DNA of 64,000 bases from Panagrolaimus kolymaensis (lineage: Eukaryota > Nematoda > Chromadorea > Rhabditida > Panagrolaimidae): positions 434,001-498,000 of the forward strand of contig JAJQJQ010000024.1 of the NCBI GenBank assembly GCA_028622995.1. The letters run 5' to 3'. Positions within the stretch are counted from its first letter, which is position 1. The number at the start of each line of letters is the position of its first letter. The translations under genes were made by a program, and so were the position numbers. Positions 1 through 13,150 of the stretch are shown one piece after another. The notes under the pieces are model-generated. The model did not search any database. It was not told where the DNA came from and saw only the letters and a list, made by a program, of their open reading frames with translations.

Positions 1-1679
1 AACGCACACACACCTTTTTGATTTTTCTTTTATAAAAAAACTGACATAAAGAAAATAAAATTTTGTGTTCAAGAAATTTTCTTTTTCTTCCTTGTCGCCG
101 CTGTTCGTTGATTTGTTTTTTTTTTGAGTAATATAATTTCTGGTAAATATGAAAAAATAAGAAAATAAAATAAAGGCGCGGGAAAAAAATAAATAAGCGT
201 GTATTTCTCCTAAAAAAAGAAATAAAAAGAAGAGAAAAGGTTGATGCTTTTTAAAAAGGCTTGCAGAAGGAAGAAGAAAAAAATAATCAATAAACACCGG
301 CCACCGCTAATAATTCTTTTTCTTTGAAGGTTCACTTCGACGATGAAAAACTTTTTTTCTTCTTCTTCTTCTTCGTGTTGCTGCTCTTATCAGTCAAAAT
401 AATTTGAATGTAGAAATAAAGAAATAATCAAAGGCGATGAAGTCGCTGCGTCAAATTTTATTTATGTGACAAAAAAATAGGAATCGAAGATTTGGAAATT
501 TTTGTTGCAGGAATATCAGGAACCAAGAGGCGGCCACGAGGCTCAAACCAATGAGTTCACAAACACAAACTTTTTCGAAGAAAAAAAACAAGGTTTTTCT
601 TTCCTTCAAAAAATTTTAAAAAATATATATTTTCTTTTCCTTTATTCTATGTACTTTTTTTTTGTTTTCCATACTCCTTGTCATCTTTTTTTTAGTAGTT
701 CAGTCGTGTCTCTTTCTCACTTCCCTTCTTCTTCGTTTTCTTTTTTCTTCAAACATGCATACTTTTTAAGGAAAAAAGAAAGAAAAAGAACTCTCCTCCT
801 CCACTTAACGACGAACAAACACGATGACAACACAACAACCACCGAAGAAGAAAAAACGTGAGCCTCGGTTTTTTTTTTCAAAAAAAAAAAATAAAAATAA
901 AAACCGCAAAAGAGAGAGAGAGAGGAAGAAAATGAATATATATGTATTATTCGCTCCTTCAGTTTTTTTCCACTCCAAAAAAAAGAATATATGCAAGCAA
1001 GCAAAGTTGTTGGTTGTTGTTCTTCAGAAGGTTGATGCTGCTGCTTCCCTTGCTTTTCTGCTGCTACTACTTGGTTGTTTTCTTTTCTTTCTTTCATTTT
1101 TTTTTTTCAAGGTTTTTTTCTTTTTTCTATTTGAAAAAATGCCGCAACAAAAAAAGGAGTGCCTTTTTGAGTGGTGTGTCTCCTCCTATCTATCCTCTCT
1201 CGTCCGTGAGAGAGAAAGAGAAATTTTGCATGCTTGTTTCTTTTTTCTCAAACTCACAAAAAAAAGCTTGGATAAAAACAACAAAGTGAAAATATGTGTA
1301 TGAAGCAACAAAAAAAAAGTAAAAGCTTGGGTTTTGAAAATTCACTCTCTTCCTTCAGTTTTTTTTTCATAGCATTCTCTTCTCCCTTCAAAATATAATA
1401 TATTCACTGGTCGTTTTTTTCAAGGTTCGTTGTTCGTTCATTTTTTTTCTTTTCATTTTCTGTGGAAAAAAAACGTTAAAAAAATAAAGAGAAAAATGAA
1501 TGCAAGCATAAAATATAAACTTTCATATAGACTAAAATTATAATAGACTCACTGTTGTTGTTGTTGGTTGCATAAATTTGTGAGATAGATATAAGTAAAT
1601 ATAAAATAAAAAAATAATGGAAAACAAAGAAAGTGGAAAGAAAACAAAAAAAATGGAATGAAAGAAAGTATGGATTTTC
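1..1679. other. Gene desert, low-complexity sequence
   Basis: No convincing gene. The stretch is dominated by poly(A)/poly(T) runs and CTT/GAA-like purine-pyrimidine tracts. Open frames here are long only because of homopolymers; they encode Phe/Lys/Leu-rich strings with no recognisable domain and overlap each other on both strands. Occasional CAGTTTT motifs are present (near 959 and 1354), but the dense array starts later. Confidence 0.6.
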
Positions 1680-4600
1680 TTTGTCAGTTTTTAAAATCAT
1701 CAATCGAAAGAAACTTCAGTTAAATTTGTAAATCACCGAAAAAATTTTAAATCGACAAATTTTTCAAATTCTGATTCTCCTCATGACAGTTTTCCAAGAA
1801 AAAAAATATTTCAGCTTATTATTATGAAGAAAAATTTCAGCCATTACGGCTACAGCCAGTTTTTAAATAACCAAGAAAAATAATAAAATTCTAAAATATC
1901 ACAGTTTTAAAAATCTATTTTTAAATGAAAAAATATTTAGAAAAAATAAATAGGAAATAATATATTGAAGTTTTTTAGTGAAGATCATAGAGGATTCAAA
2001 CAACAGTTTTATTTTCTATCTTTATTTTCTTATAAATCAAAAAAAGTTGTATTTATTCAAGCAGTTTTACTATGAAACCACTATGGTTTACACTTTTTAA
2101 TTTAACCTGGCTTCCTAGCTAAGACTCAAACGACAGTTTTTTAATTTTTGAAAAAAAGCAACGATCTCTCAAATTCATTTTTGTTATGATAAAGAAAAGA
2201 GAAATTCACCAACACACAGTTTTAACCAATCAAAAATAATTGGAAAAAAAGCAGTTTAAACCGAGATATTTGAAGCGAATATTATTAAGAACAGTTTTCA
2301 TTATTGTCAAAGGAAAAAAACTAGACAGACGATAACGAAAAAAAAATTATTCTAACTTGAAAGATTGGGGATTCAACTTTCCGAAAGACGTTTAAGAAAA
2401 TTCTAATGTATCCACCGTCGTCAGTTTTAAGAAAATATTTATTTGAAAAAAGGTGTTTTTTTACATAAATCAAACAACACCAAATTCATCCAGTTGTTAT
2501 GCACAGTTTTAAAAAGTCTTTAAATGATTGCTACTAATTAAATTTATAAAAAAGTAAGTATTTATCAAACAAAATGAATTACCACAGTTAAAATAAACTC
2601 GACACGTCACCACGAAATTTGATTTATAAAAAATCATTTACAACGCGAAACGCACAAGATCAATGTAAAAAAATAAAATCAAAAGACGAAGCGGAAATTG
2701 CTTGATTGCAATAAATAAAAGATAAGAAAAAACATATTTTTGTATGTTTAGCAAACGCACGCACACAAATAGGCTAAAAAAGCAAGTGACAGTTTTTTTA
2801 AAAATAAAAGTAAAACATTAAACAAAAAATTTGAAAGCATAAGAAAATGCAAAAAAGAAATAGAAACTTAGAAAAGTTCTAAATTCTAAAAATAAAATTT
2901 AATCTTTTAATATTAAAAACAAATGTCTTAAAAGTGGTATACAGTTTTTTTCGAAATGAATGATGATTGCAAAAGATAGAGAGATAGGGTTGCAAATTTA
3001 GTAACTTCATAAAGAAAATTTATGACGGAAAAATATATGCAGTTTTTTTAAATCATAAAGGAGCATCAAAAAAATCGTCTGCAGTTTTAAATTTATATAA
3101 ACTAAAATTTATTTAATAACCTCGATTTTTTATTAAAATGTCAACAAATATTCTCACAAAATATAGCATATCCCAGTTAAAAATTATAAAAAAAATTTAA
3201 AAAGGCAACATTTTTTTCTAACTCGAGGAATGTGGCGATGTTGTTTTTAGACAGTTTAAATTTGATGGTTGGAAACGATATGTTGAAGAAAACCCGCATT
3301 CAGTTTTATTGATATAAATAAACAATGATATAAAATAAGCCCAAACAAAAAACTGTTCACAGTTATTTTTATTAAAAAGTTAATATTATTTTCATAAATA
3401 AGGCCTTCGATTAAAAGTCATCGCAGTTTTGTAACTTTTTTTGATCTAAGTGCCCGAGGTCGATTATTCGCAACAGTTTTCTTAACCAAAAAATGGCAAA
3501 AATATATGCTAAAAATCCACAAATTCCTCAGTTAAAAAAAGCCATTTCTTACACAAACAACAAATAAATAAATAACAAATTAAATCCAACAAAAAACTAG
3601 AAAAAAGACGAAGAAAAAAAAGTGTTAAAAATCCAATCTTACCACTTTTTTTACTTATTTTAAAGAAGGCAACAAACAGCAAAGCATCCACAAAATTACA
3701 CTCTTTCCCTTATTTATTTTTTTCCACATTTTTTAAGCTATTTTCTTTTCGCTTTTTTGGGAGGAAAAATAAAGAAAAAAGTAATAATAAAAAGACTATC
3801 CTTTTTTTTCTTTCTCGCGAATATTATTATTTTCTTATTTCTTTTTTTTCGCAAAAAAAAAAGAAAGAAACAAAAAACAAAAAAAAGCAAATGATTCAAA
3901 TCAAAATTGGCATCTGGAAAGAGAGAAATAAGAAAAAGAAGAAAAAAATGAGTGAAAATGAAGCAGCGGCGGCCGCAGTTCACAAAAGTGAGGGGAAAAA
4001 GCAAACGAGCCCAAAAGCAATTTCGGGATATTATTTTATTTTTTATTTAATTCAAAAAGATAAAATAAATCAAAGCCAGTCAGTCTCAGTCGATAAATAA
4101 CTTTTTTTATTATTATTAAAAGTCAATGAAAAAATAAATTAAGCTAGCTTTAAAAAAATGTGGAAGGAAGAGAAAATGGGAAATGAAAAAAAACTTTAGA
4201 TAAATAAAATGAGTCGATTTATGAGGATTTTATGTATTTAAAATTATTATCCTTCATTTTCATTTTTTTCATTAATGTCAAACGGAAATTAATAAAAAAG
4301 AAAAAAGAAAATATATTCAAAAGCTTTTTATGGATGGATGAAAAGCAAAAATGAAAAAAAAATGAATATATTATTAAATGATAGATAGAAGAAAAAAAAG
4401 GAAATTAAAAAGGGCTTGTCAAAAATTATAAATTATAATTTTGGAAGAAGATGAATGGTTTTAATTAATGAAATTTTTTAATTTGTAATATACAGTTTTT
4501 TGTTTTAATTTGGACCACTAAAATAATAGAAATAACTTATGTTCAGGGAGCCATGTAAAAATAATAGCATTACCAGTTTCAGTTTTTTAGTGATCGAGAA

Positions 4601-7600
4601 AAGTTGCCAAAAATTTTTCAAACAGTTTTATATTTTAAAAAATATGAATGTCAAATAAATTTCCAACGTGCAATTTATCAGTCAGTTTTTAGTAATTAAG
4701 AGAAAAAAGCTGCAATAATTATTGAGCAGTTTAAAATTAAAGGAAAAATATTCTCATTTTGCCTGAAGATTTCCAGTTTTCATTACGCTTACAAACAAAC
4801 AAACAAAAAATACTTTGTTGATAAGTTTGGTCATTACTAAAATCCGGTCCGGTCCACGGCCCGGTCCAGCTTGCTAAAATCCGGTCCGGTCCGGTCCCGC
4901 GCATTTTTGAAAAAATTTTTTCAAAAATGCGCGGGACCGGACCGGACCGGACCGGATTTTAGTAGCTTGGACCGGACCGGTGGACCGGACCGGATTTTAG
5001 TAATGACCGATAAGTTTGTAACAATTGAATAAGATAAGACAGTTAATTTTAAAAATTCTCAAAATTTAAGTTTCTAATTTCCATAAAAATAAAAAATACA
5101 AACGAAACCCCTCATTTTTCGCTTTCAAAAAGGAAGCAAGCAAAATACACAGTGAAAAAAAAGTTTAAGAAAATATCAAATTTAATTTGGGTATTATTCT
5201 GGCAATAACCTCCCAGTGTATGGATAAGTTTTAATTAATTTTTTTTACTCTAATTTTATAAATGTGCTTCTAAAGACATGTTTAAATAAAGGTTAAAATG
5301 ACAATCAAAATCAAAGGTCACAGTTAAAAAAAAATATAAAAACTTAATGATGGGGAATTGAAGCAACAAATGCAACTTGCTACATTTATTTATAAAGCAT
5401 ATTTTTAAAGTTGGCATTAAATGGCAGTTAAATACAAAAACATAAAAACAACCTAATATTTATTTTTAATAACCATAAATTATGGCTACTATTAAACTAA
5501 ACAGCCAATCTACTACTCAGTTTATTATATAAAAAGCTTTTTTAAAAAAATTTTGAAAGAAACTAACCTTAAGAAAGATCCAGTTTTATTACTTAAAGAT
5601 ATCAAAGATATTATTTTCACTTGGATAAAGAAAAAATATTTTTTAAGGAATAAAAAAAAGTAAAGATAGAAAGAAAAGAGCAAAGTTGAAGGAATGAGAG
5701 AAACACACAAGTGCCGCCATTGTCATGGTGACGCCCTTTTTACTTTTCCCTTTCTCTTTCTTATTTATATTATTTATTTTATAAAAAAATATTTTTCTTA
5801 TTTATTCTTTTCTTTTTTTCTTTACCTCCTTATAAAATAACAAAAAAAATAAAGAAATAAAGAAATAAACTTTTTCTTTGTTTTTGTTTACCATTGAAAA
5901 AGTATATCCATTCTTGAAGAAAAAAATTGAGTAAAAAGTCAAAAATAATACTGTAATTTGATACTTTACTTTTCCCCTTGAAACCACAAAAAAATTAAGT
6001 AGTTCAAGGTGCTGCAGTTTAAAAGTAAAAATTTTTTTAGTTTTTTTCTTATGAAACAGTTTTTAAAAAGTATTTAACCAATAAAAAAAGTTAAAATGAA
6101 AATGAAAAATTTAGTTTCAAATAAGAAAAGTTTTAAGCACCGCAAAAAATGGGGCCCAGTTTTATAAAGTTAATTTATCATAAATAAATGAAAAAAAATT
6201 CAAAGAGCGCCGCCGAAAGTAATGGATCCGTATCACTCATTTTTTTTATTTAGAATATCAAATTTGGTTTCAGAAACATAAAAAAAGATAGAAATGAAAA
6301 TGGATGAGGTTGGTCGGTCGTTGACATGTTTTTTGAAGTCAAAATTGTTGTTGACGGGAAATTTTCTGCACTTTTGAGAGAAGAAAAAAATGTGGAAGAA
6401 AAAAAAAAGACGTGACCACTATTTTTCCAACAACTATTATAGAAACTAATCCAATTAATTTAGACTCGTTTTTGTGTCCTTTATTTTCCATTTTTTTTTC
6501 ACGCTCGCAAACATGCGTGCCCGTATTTTTTTTTCTATCTTTTCTTTTTCAATAATAAAAAAAAAACAGGGGCTTTGGCACACACACACTCGCTCAATTT
6601 CAATGAAACATCCATTTTATTTTATTTTTTCACGGAAGAAGAAAGAAAAGAAAAAACATTGGAAATAAAACTTTTAATTTTTTTTTTTTCGTGGAAAAAT
6701 TTAATATAATTTTTTGACTCACACAGTTTTTTTAATTAAAAAAAAAGTTATATATTAATTATACTACTTTTTGATTAAATTCAAAAAAACTAATTCTGGA
6801 ATACAGTTTTAATAATAATAAAAAATGTGCAAAAGTTCGCCATGATTAATTATCAACAGTTTTTCCTTATTTTGTTTAAGACAAAAATTTCATTAAAAAT
6901 TTTTTAACAACTTTTCCTACTGATTTTTGGGGACAGTTATTAAAAGAAATTAAAACAAGAAAACCTATTTAATTCAAAATGAAAGAAAACTGAGGAATAG
7001 TGCAGTTTTTAAAAACTGAAAAAAAGTAAAAGAAATCAATTACCAGCTGTGGTCACAGTTAAATAAAAATTATATTTAATAATAAAAGCTGCAGTTAAAT
7101 TAAAAATTTTGTTTAACCAAAAATTGAACGAAACATTGCTCCAACAATTACTAATAATATTTTTGTGATTTTGAATGCCTTATAAAATGGGCTTATGAAT
7201 GCAGTTATTAAAAAAAAAATTTAGATATCCCTAACCTCAGTTTAAGAGAATTACTTTGAAGTGTTTTACTCATTGTCCAAGTTCTAGCAAATTTGGTATC
7301 TCAACAGTTTAAAAAACGTAGTAAAGTTAGGAAATGCAAAAAAAAAAAATTCTGCTTTACTAATTGTAATATAAAAATTTTAACTAAGAAAAGAAAAAAA
7401 GACAGTTAAAGATTGATGAAAATTAAATTTAAAATACATGTGGAAAATGATCGACAGTCAAATCAAAAAGTTTTTTAAAAAAATTTATAGTTCTACCACA
7501 GATTAAACCATTATAAATGGTGTCTAGTTTTTAAGAAAAAAATTTATTTGATTTAAACGCCATTCACCAATGGCTAGCTAGTGCAGTTATAAAAAAATGA

Positions 7601-7990
7601 CAAAAAAATCAAAGGTTCACGGAGCAGTTTTAGACAATAACTTTGAATTGTTTTTTTACTCGCTTTCGAAGCTTTATATTGTAAAAGGTCAACAGTTTTA
7701 ACAATACACGGATAATAGAAAAGGAATATCTTTTTCAACTACATATATTAATTATAAGCTATACAGACGAACACAGTTTTTATAAAAAAGTACCAAAACA
7801 ACTGACAAAAAAATTGGTACACATTATATTTAAATTTTATTGTCACATTATTTTTTATATTGGTCAGTTTTAGATTATTTAAAAATAAATTGTATGGCAT
7901 TCCCCCAAAGCAATTTTGTTCTACAGTTTTGAAAGAACAAATTGTATTAAGCAAAAAAAGTATTTTTTCGTATAACAGTTAAAACAAGTA
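1680..7990 (-). repeat. Oriented CAGTTTT motif arrays, block A
   Basis: The hexamer-plus motif CAGTTT(T), usually followed by AAA or ATT, recurs on the + strand roughly every 50-90 bases. I counted about 28 between 1680 and 3540. The array is interrupted at about 3590-4480 and 5600-6000 by purine/pyrimidine-rich low-complexity DNA and at 4829-5008 by a transposon. The reverse orientation (AAAACTG) is rare. About 20 bases just 5' of CAGTTTT are less AT-rich than the surroundings, for example near 2110-2133, 2400-2422, 6140-6157 and 7565-7581. Read on the minus strand, each unit is an AT-rich lead, then TTAAAACTG, then a short complex island. No genes were found inside. The strand is given as minus because the island follows the motif in that reading; real transcription is unknown. 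Confidence 0.7.
4829..5008. mobile_element. MULE-like foldback MITE, 9-bp target duplication
   Basis: A 180-bp element is almost entirely one inverted repeat. Its ends read GGTCATTACTAAAATCCGG and the complement, the arms carry repeated CCGGTC units, and the centre is an AT hairpin around 4910-4925. It is flanked by perfect 9-bp direct repeats GATAAGTTT at 4820-4828 and 5009-5017. Long terminal inverted repeats with a 9-bp target duplication are the signature of Mutator-like elements, so this is probably a non-autonomous, transposase-less copy. It is strikingly GC-rich against its AT-rich surroundings. Confidence 0.85.
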
Positions 7991-7999
7991 AAAATAAGA

Positions 8000-8430
8000 A
8001 AAAATTTGAGAGGGATTAAATGTTAAAAAATAAATAAATGAGAAGACATGTTCCCTTTTTTTGTTTCATTTAATTTTCTTTTCTTTTTTAATCGAGAATG
8101 GAAAAAAGTTGCGCTTCCCTCCCTAGGTTGGTTGGTTGGATAGTTTTTTGGGTGGTGTTTGCTCAAGTGTCACCATCAGCCATCAAAAAACAAAACAAAA
8201 AAAACTAAAAAATTTAATGCGCGCTCCCGACGACATCCGTCTCTCTTTATTTTTTTTTTACATGTGCTTGCTTTAAAAATAAAATGAGGCAAAAAAGCTG
8301 CTTTTTGGCTTTTATTTGGTTTCTTTCTTCTTCTTTTTTTTCGCTACTTTTTTTCCTGACAAAAAAATTTAATATGCGTCACAAAAGAAAGAGTTAAAAA
8401 AAAGAATATGAAATAATCAAAAAATTGATA
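8000..8430. other. Gap between CAGTTTT arrays, no gene seen
   Basis: The motif array stops here and the base composition changes: there are C/G-containing stretches such as 8118-8160 and 8220-8240 and TTCTTT tracts. I see no exon-like reading frame. It could be a promoter or 5' region of an unrecognised transcript, but nothing in the sequence decides that. Confidence 0.3.
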
Positions 8431-8439
8431 AAAAAAAGA

Positions 8440-11400
8440 AATACAGTTTAAATTAAAACTACCATATCCAAAACGAAACCGTTCCTCCAGTTTTTTATTT
8501 ATAAAAAAATATTATACGATTCCAACTCCACCCTCAACAAAAAAAAAGTAACAAAAATAAAGGGAAAAAAATTTCAGACCTCTGTCTGTTATGACTATGA
8601 CTAAAGTTGGCTTAAGTTTCGGACTTTGTGAGAAGAAAAAAAAAAGAAATTTTTGTCTTCTCTTTATTTTTTTTTTCAGTATTTGAAGAAAAACAGAAAA
8701 ATTCTCACGAAAAAAAAGAAGTAAAGAATGCCATTTTTTTCTTTTTTTCAGCGCAGCCATCTAACCAGCCGGCAATAGTCAACGCGCGTATTTTGATGCA
8801 TGCAATGCATTGTTTGGCCCATTTGACAAAGAATTTAATGTACTATTTTCTTTTTTAAAATTTAGAATGTGAAAGCTTGAGAGCAAAAGAAAGAAGAAGA
8901 AAGCTTTCAAGAATCTAATAAAATGACCAGCACTAAGTTTCAAAAAAAAAAATAATGGAGAGAAAAAAAAACATAGATATCCAGCACTAGAAAAAAGATG
9001 CAGTTAAAAAAATGATTCAAATATTTTCATTGCACAGTTTATTTTAATAAAAAAAAAATCAAAACAAACTTTTAGGAGTCTATGGTCAAAATTTTTATCA
9101 GTATTTTTTAAATTAACAAAAAAATTTTTTCACAACTTTTAGGTTTTCCCAGTTTTTTCCTGTATTTTAACAAAAAAAAATATCTTTTTTTATATCAGTT
9201 TTAGAATCAAAACACGATATTATTAATGTTTTGAAAAGTTTTATTAACTAATCAAATGAAGATACAAAGATTCAGTTTCAAATAGATATCGTTTCACAAT
9301 TTTTTTGCTTGGTGTCAGTTTTGTCGAAAATTTCATCAAACCTCAGTTTTTTTTATATTAAAAAATTTGTGAAAGCAGCAGCCGCTTTGAAAAGAAGACA
9401 TTTTATAAAATTAAAAAATTATTTGTATCAGTGTTTTTGGTTTTCGCTAAATATCCTCTTCAGTTTTAAATGTAATTAATATTTTGAAATGTACAGTGAA
9501 ATTTGCTATTCTAGATCTTCTAAATTCAGTTTTTTTTTATTTTTAAAATAAACTATAAATTAATGCGTATCCAGTTTTAAGAAAAATGGTTAAAACTTTT
9601 ATGGTTTCAAAATAAAGCATTACTAATTAAACGTTTAAACAATTCCTTTTGCAGTTTTGATCTAAATATTTTAATTTTTAACGTTCACTTTTTATAAATT
9701 TTATTAACTGATAATTGATATTAACAACCAATGAAAAATACAGTTTAAAAATTAAATGCAAAGTAAATCAAAGCTGATTTCAAACAAAACCATCCGATTT
9801 CCCAGTTTTAATAAAAAAATAAAAAAATGTTAATTGTTTTTACAGTTTTGTTTTCTATAATCAGTTAAATTTTAGAAACCATAGTTTTTGCAACAGTTTT
9901 TACACTTTTTATTTTTTCTCACATTTTAGTTTCCTTATAATAGTTTTTTCTTTCACTTTTTTTCTCCTCCTTCTCTTCAATTGAATTCAAAATAAAAAGC
10001 TTTGAAAATTTTTGTCGTTGGCTATTTTTTTCCTGAAATAAAAAGAGAAAAAAATAAGAAAAGAGAAGACAACAACAATTTTATTTTCATTTAATTTTCA
10101 ATTCTTTCTTCTTTCCGTAAATTTAGTATGTACTTGCATAAAAAAAATATTATAGAAAGGAAGAAGGACATTTACACTTTTGACTCGATGAAGGAAAGAA
10201 AAATATATGTTTTCTTTACTGCATAGTGTTTAAAAAAAAGTTTTTTGTTGGATGCAAAAATTTTAGAGCAGTTATAAAAAAACAATAGAAATTTTATAAT
10301 GGCCGAAAAAAGACCATTATGTATATCCAGTTTTAATTCTTTATTTTTATGCTGAGAATTTGCCTTCATTTAAAACAAGTAGCTCACCTGCACCAGTTAA
10401 AATTAAACATGATCAAATTGGCGTCTTCGCTCGTCGTTTTATATTTCTTTCAGTGTAACTTTATTCCATGTATCCTACAGTTAATTTTTACAAATAAATA
10501 ATTGAGCGATTGATTAATTAGTCAATCTGCTGATCTAATTCCGTTTGTTCAGTTTTAATTTTAATTTCTTTGGTATTTTTGAATCAATAATAATGGTCCA
10601 CCAAAGGTTAGATACGTCAGTTTTTTTTTCTCTTTTTGCTATTCTCGAACAATGTAAGAATAGATGCAACAGTTTTTAATTTAAATTTATTTTAACAATT
10701 TTAAATATTTTATTTTTTAAACCTTTAAAAATCAGAAAGTTTAACAAAAGTCAACATCTTTGCAAATTTTTTCTGGACTTTCATGATTTTCTATTTTCTT
10801 TAACAACAATTGCTTCAAAAGATTTATCGATGAATTTCTTGCAAAGTTCATCAAGGACATGATGCTTTTTGGTGAGTTTATCACAAACTTTATTGACCTT
10901 CTGAAAATAATCACAACTACCAGTTTTAAATATTTTTCAATAAAAAAATTCAAGTTTTCTTTTAGATCTCGAAATTATACAGTTAAAAAATTTTCTAAGA
11001 AAAAAATAGCTAAAATAAACCCGTTCGATTGTTCCTTCTTCATTAGCTAATTCTTTTTCCATTTTTTTAAACAAAATCTTTACAAACGCTGCATCCAATT
11101 CCTTTAGTTTGGGTTGCAGCAAAAGCAATGGCTACAATGACCAAATAAGCAAAAAAAATAACGTTGGATTTGTTCATGGTTTCAAATCCTCAGTTTAAAA
11201 TTCAGTTTTTTTTTCCGAAAAATTTTCGATGATTTTCTGACTTTTTAAGCCTACGTGAATATCAATTGGCAGTTTTTTTGATTCTCTTCTTCCGCAATAG
11301 TTTAATTTTTATCAATTACCACTCTAAAGGTTAGACATTTTTTCCCTCCAGCATTTTAAATGTGAATTGCAACAAAAAAAATGGATAAGTAAAAAAATAA

Positions 11401-12070
11401 TTAAGCATTCCATTATTTTTTCTATGATCAAAAGTCACCAAATAATAAAAAAATGGTCTGGACATTCGTGCACCGGAAAAAGAGAGATCTTTCAGTTTAA
11501 AAAAAATGGCAAAATAATATTATTATGGAATTTGTGCTTTGCTACTTTAATTAGCAGCTATGAACATTGGATACAGTTTATTTTTTTTACAAATTAAAGG
11601 TTGGAAAAAGCAATACAGTTAAATGAAAAAAATATTTGTGGGAAAGCAAGCAGAAAAGAAATGCTTGAAAACTTCAGTGAAAAATGCTTTTGATCAACAA
11701 TGAAAAACAATCCACTACAGTTTTTAAATACTATGGAGAAAAAAAAGAGAATTTGTCGCAAAAAAATTTTGCTTCAAGTCCGCCCATTATTATCTTCATA
11801 ATTCTCAAACTCAAATTAAAGTATGTGTAAACAGTTAAAATTTTAAAATGGATAAATGTAAAAAAACTTTTATCCATATTTGTTAAGAATGTCCCAGTTT
11901 TATTTATACAATAATCCCTCGTCGGTGAAATATAAGTTACCATGTGGAAAGCGAAATCTTCAAAATTTGCATTTAAAGATAAAAACAGTTTATAATATAA
12001 TTTTTTTTATCATCATGCTAATTTTTGTTTTAGATATTTAGTCGAAAAAAAATAAGCTATTACAGTTTTA
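8440..12070 (-). repeat. Oriented CAGTTTT motif arrays, block B
   Basis: This is a continuation of the oriented array, with CAGTTT(T) on the + strand near 8488, 9148, 9196, 9338, 9461, 9573, 9652, 9841, 10329, 10549, 10671, 11512, 11719 and 11894 among others. The block runs through the saposin-like pseudogene at 10741-11177, whose roughly 120-bp intron contains two copies. A gap at about 9950-10260 is pyrimidine-rich. No other gene was recognised. Confidence 0.65.
10741..11177 (-). pseudogene. Saposin B-like secreted protein pseudogene (two frameshifts)
   Basis: Translation from the ATG at 11177 gives a hydrophobic signal peptide of about 20 residues, then a Cys-x-x-Cys start typical of saposin B / SPP (caenopore-like) proteins. 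The frame then breaks at about 11065-11074 near a poly(T/A) run. Saposin-like sequence resumes in another frame to a putative donor at 11020. A second exon starts at 10900 with more spaced Cys residues and breaks again at about 10790-10800, before a final Cys-containing segment and a stop at 10741. Family knowledge: saposin-like proteins bind or permeabilise lipid membranes and many nematodes use them in digestion and antibacterial defence. Both breaks lie beside homopolymers, so either gene decay or assembly/polishing error is possible. The domain call is by eye from Cys spacing and the signal peptide. Confidence 0.65.
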
Positions 12071-12092
12071 TTGTATTTTTCTTTTTATATGT
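11178..12092. other. Intergenic, CAGTTTT motifs only
   Basis: I find no exon structure with coding-like composition. The open frames at 11367-11597 and 11731-11943 are Lys/Ile/Phe-rich, carry the CAGTTT motif inside them and resemble nothing known to me. Confidence 0.45.
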
Positions 12093-12132
12093 ACAAGCAG
12101 GTTCGCCTCCCTACGGGAGGCTCTCTGCTTGT
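12093..12132. other. GC-rich double-stem hairpin (12 kb)
   Basis: An outer stem ACAAGCAG (12093-12100) pairs with CTGCTTGT (12125-12132). An inner perfect 7-bp stem GCCTCCC/GGGAGGC with a TAC loop occupies 12105-12121. It stands out sharply from the AT-rich flanks. It lies just 5' of the GGATCC-rich repeat at 12.2-13.15 kb, and hairpins of the same design occur beside the other two copies of that repeat (24.2/24.6 kb and 57.5/57.65 kb). Confidence 0.75.
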
Positions 12133-12229
12133 CTATTTTTCATTTTTAGAGAACTAATTTTAAATTTTCATTAAACAATATTATTAGCTAAGATCTTTAA
12201 TAAATAAAAGGAAAACTATAGTTTTTTTT

Positions 12230-13150
12230 GTGTTACCAAGAAATGAACGCTAACCATCCTTATCTTTATTTTTTTTCACATCAGACCAGGATGTTAAAAT
12301 TTCCTCATCACACTTTGATATTTATTTCTCATTCAATCAGTTAATTCAAAGTTGTGATTATAATTAGCTATCGATAAACTCTGATAAAAAAAATGGAGCG
12401 AATATTTAGAATTTTTAAGTCTAACTATTCTTAAAAGGATTTTTGTTTGAACGCCTTTCAAACTCTCAGGATCCCATTATTTCTTAACTTTATATCTTAT
12501 TTTTATCACATATATTATTAACATACAATTCTCGTCTCATAAGGTCTAAATCCAGCAACAAAATAAGATCAACATAATATAATGTTTAGTCTCCACTGAA
12601 CACATCTTCTTTCTTTCAAAGTTCTTACGACTCATCTTTAGATCCTTCCTATTTTTTGGATCCTTCTTCATCTTTGGATCCTTCTTTAGATCCTTCTTCA
12701 TTTTTGGATTCTTCCTCATTTTATCTTTGGATCCTCAAAGTAAAGAAACCACTCATCACTGCTTCAAACTCATATTTGGATCCTTCCTATTTTATAAATC
12801 CTTCTTCATCTTTGAATCCTCCTGCATGATTGGATTCTTTCTCTATATTTCGATCCTATGTCACCTCAAAGAAAGCAACCACTCATCACCGCTTCATTTT
12901 CATCCAATAAAAATCAAAGTTCATTCATCAATTATTCTTTCAAATGAATGAACACTTTCATGCTAATTTTTTCATTTATCATTTTTTCTTTGGTTTTGGA
13001 TCTTACTTCAAATCTTAATGTACCTCACAGGATCTGCCTCCGGGAGATGAGACCTATTTTTTATCTATTTTCACATTTTTTCCTTTCATCTGATACCCAA
13101 CATCAATATCTTATAACACGGTGTAACCAATTCTACTTTTCACTTTTTTT
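12230..13150 (+). repeat. Dispersed GGATCC-rich repeat, copy 1
   Basis: This stretch carries many degenerate GGATCCTTC/TTTGGATCC words (about 12640-12860), then CACTCATCACCGCTTCATTTT-like text (around 12875-12900), then ATGCTAATTTTTTCATTT (near 12960), then CAGGATCT..CCGGGAGATGAG (around 13029-13050) and TTTCACATTTTTTCC. The same landmarks in the same order recur at about 57.88-58.35 kb, and most of them recur in reverse complement at about 23.83-24.55 kb. No transposase or reverse transcriptase is visible, so it is an unclassified dispersed repeat. Landmarks were matched by eye. Confidence 0.6.

Noticed and set aside
502..1303. Overlapping 100-160-residue frames in the first 1.3 kb
   Set aside because: They derive from poly(A)/poly(T) and CTT tracts, are open on both strands at once and encode Phe/Lys/Leu strings with no domain.
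1680..3540. CAGTTTT as splice acceptors of many tiny exons
   Set aside because: The intervals lack donors in register and have no coding-like composition, and the motif continues through intergenic DNA and introns alike.
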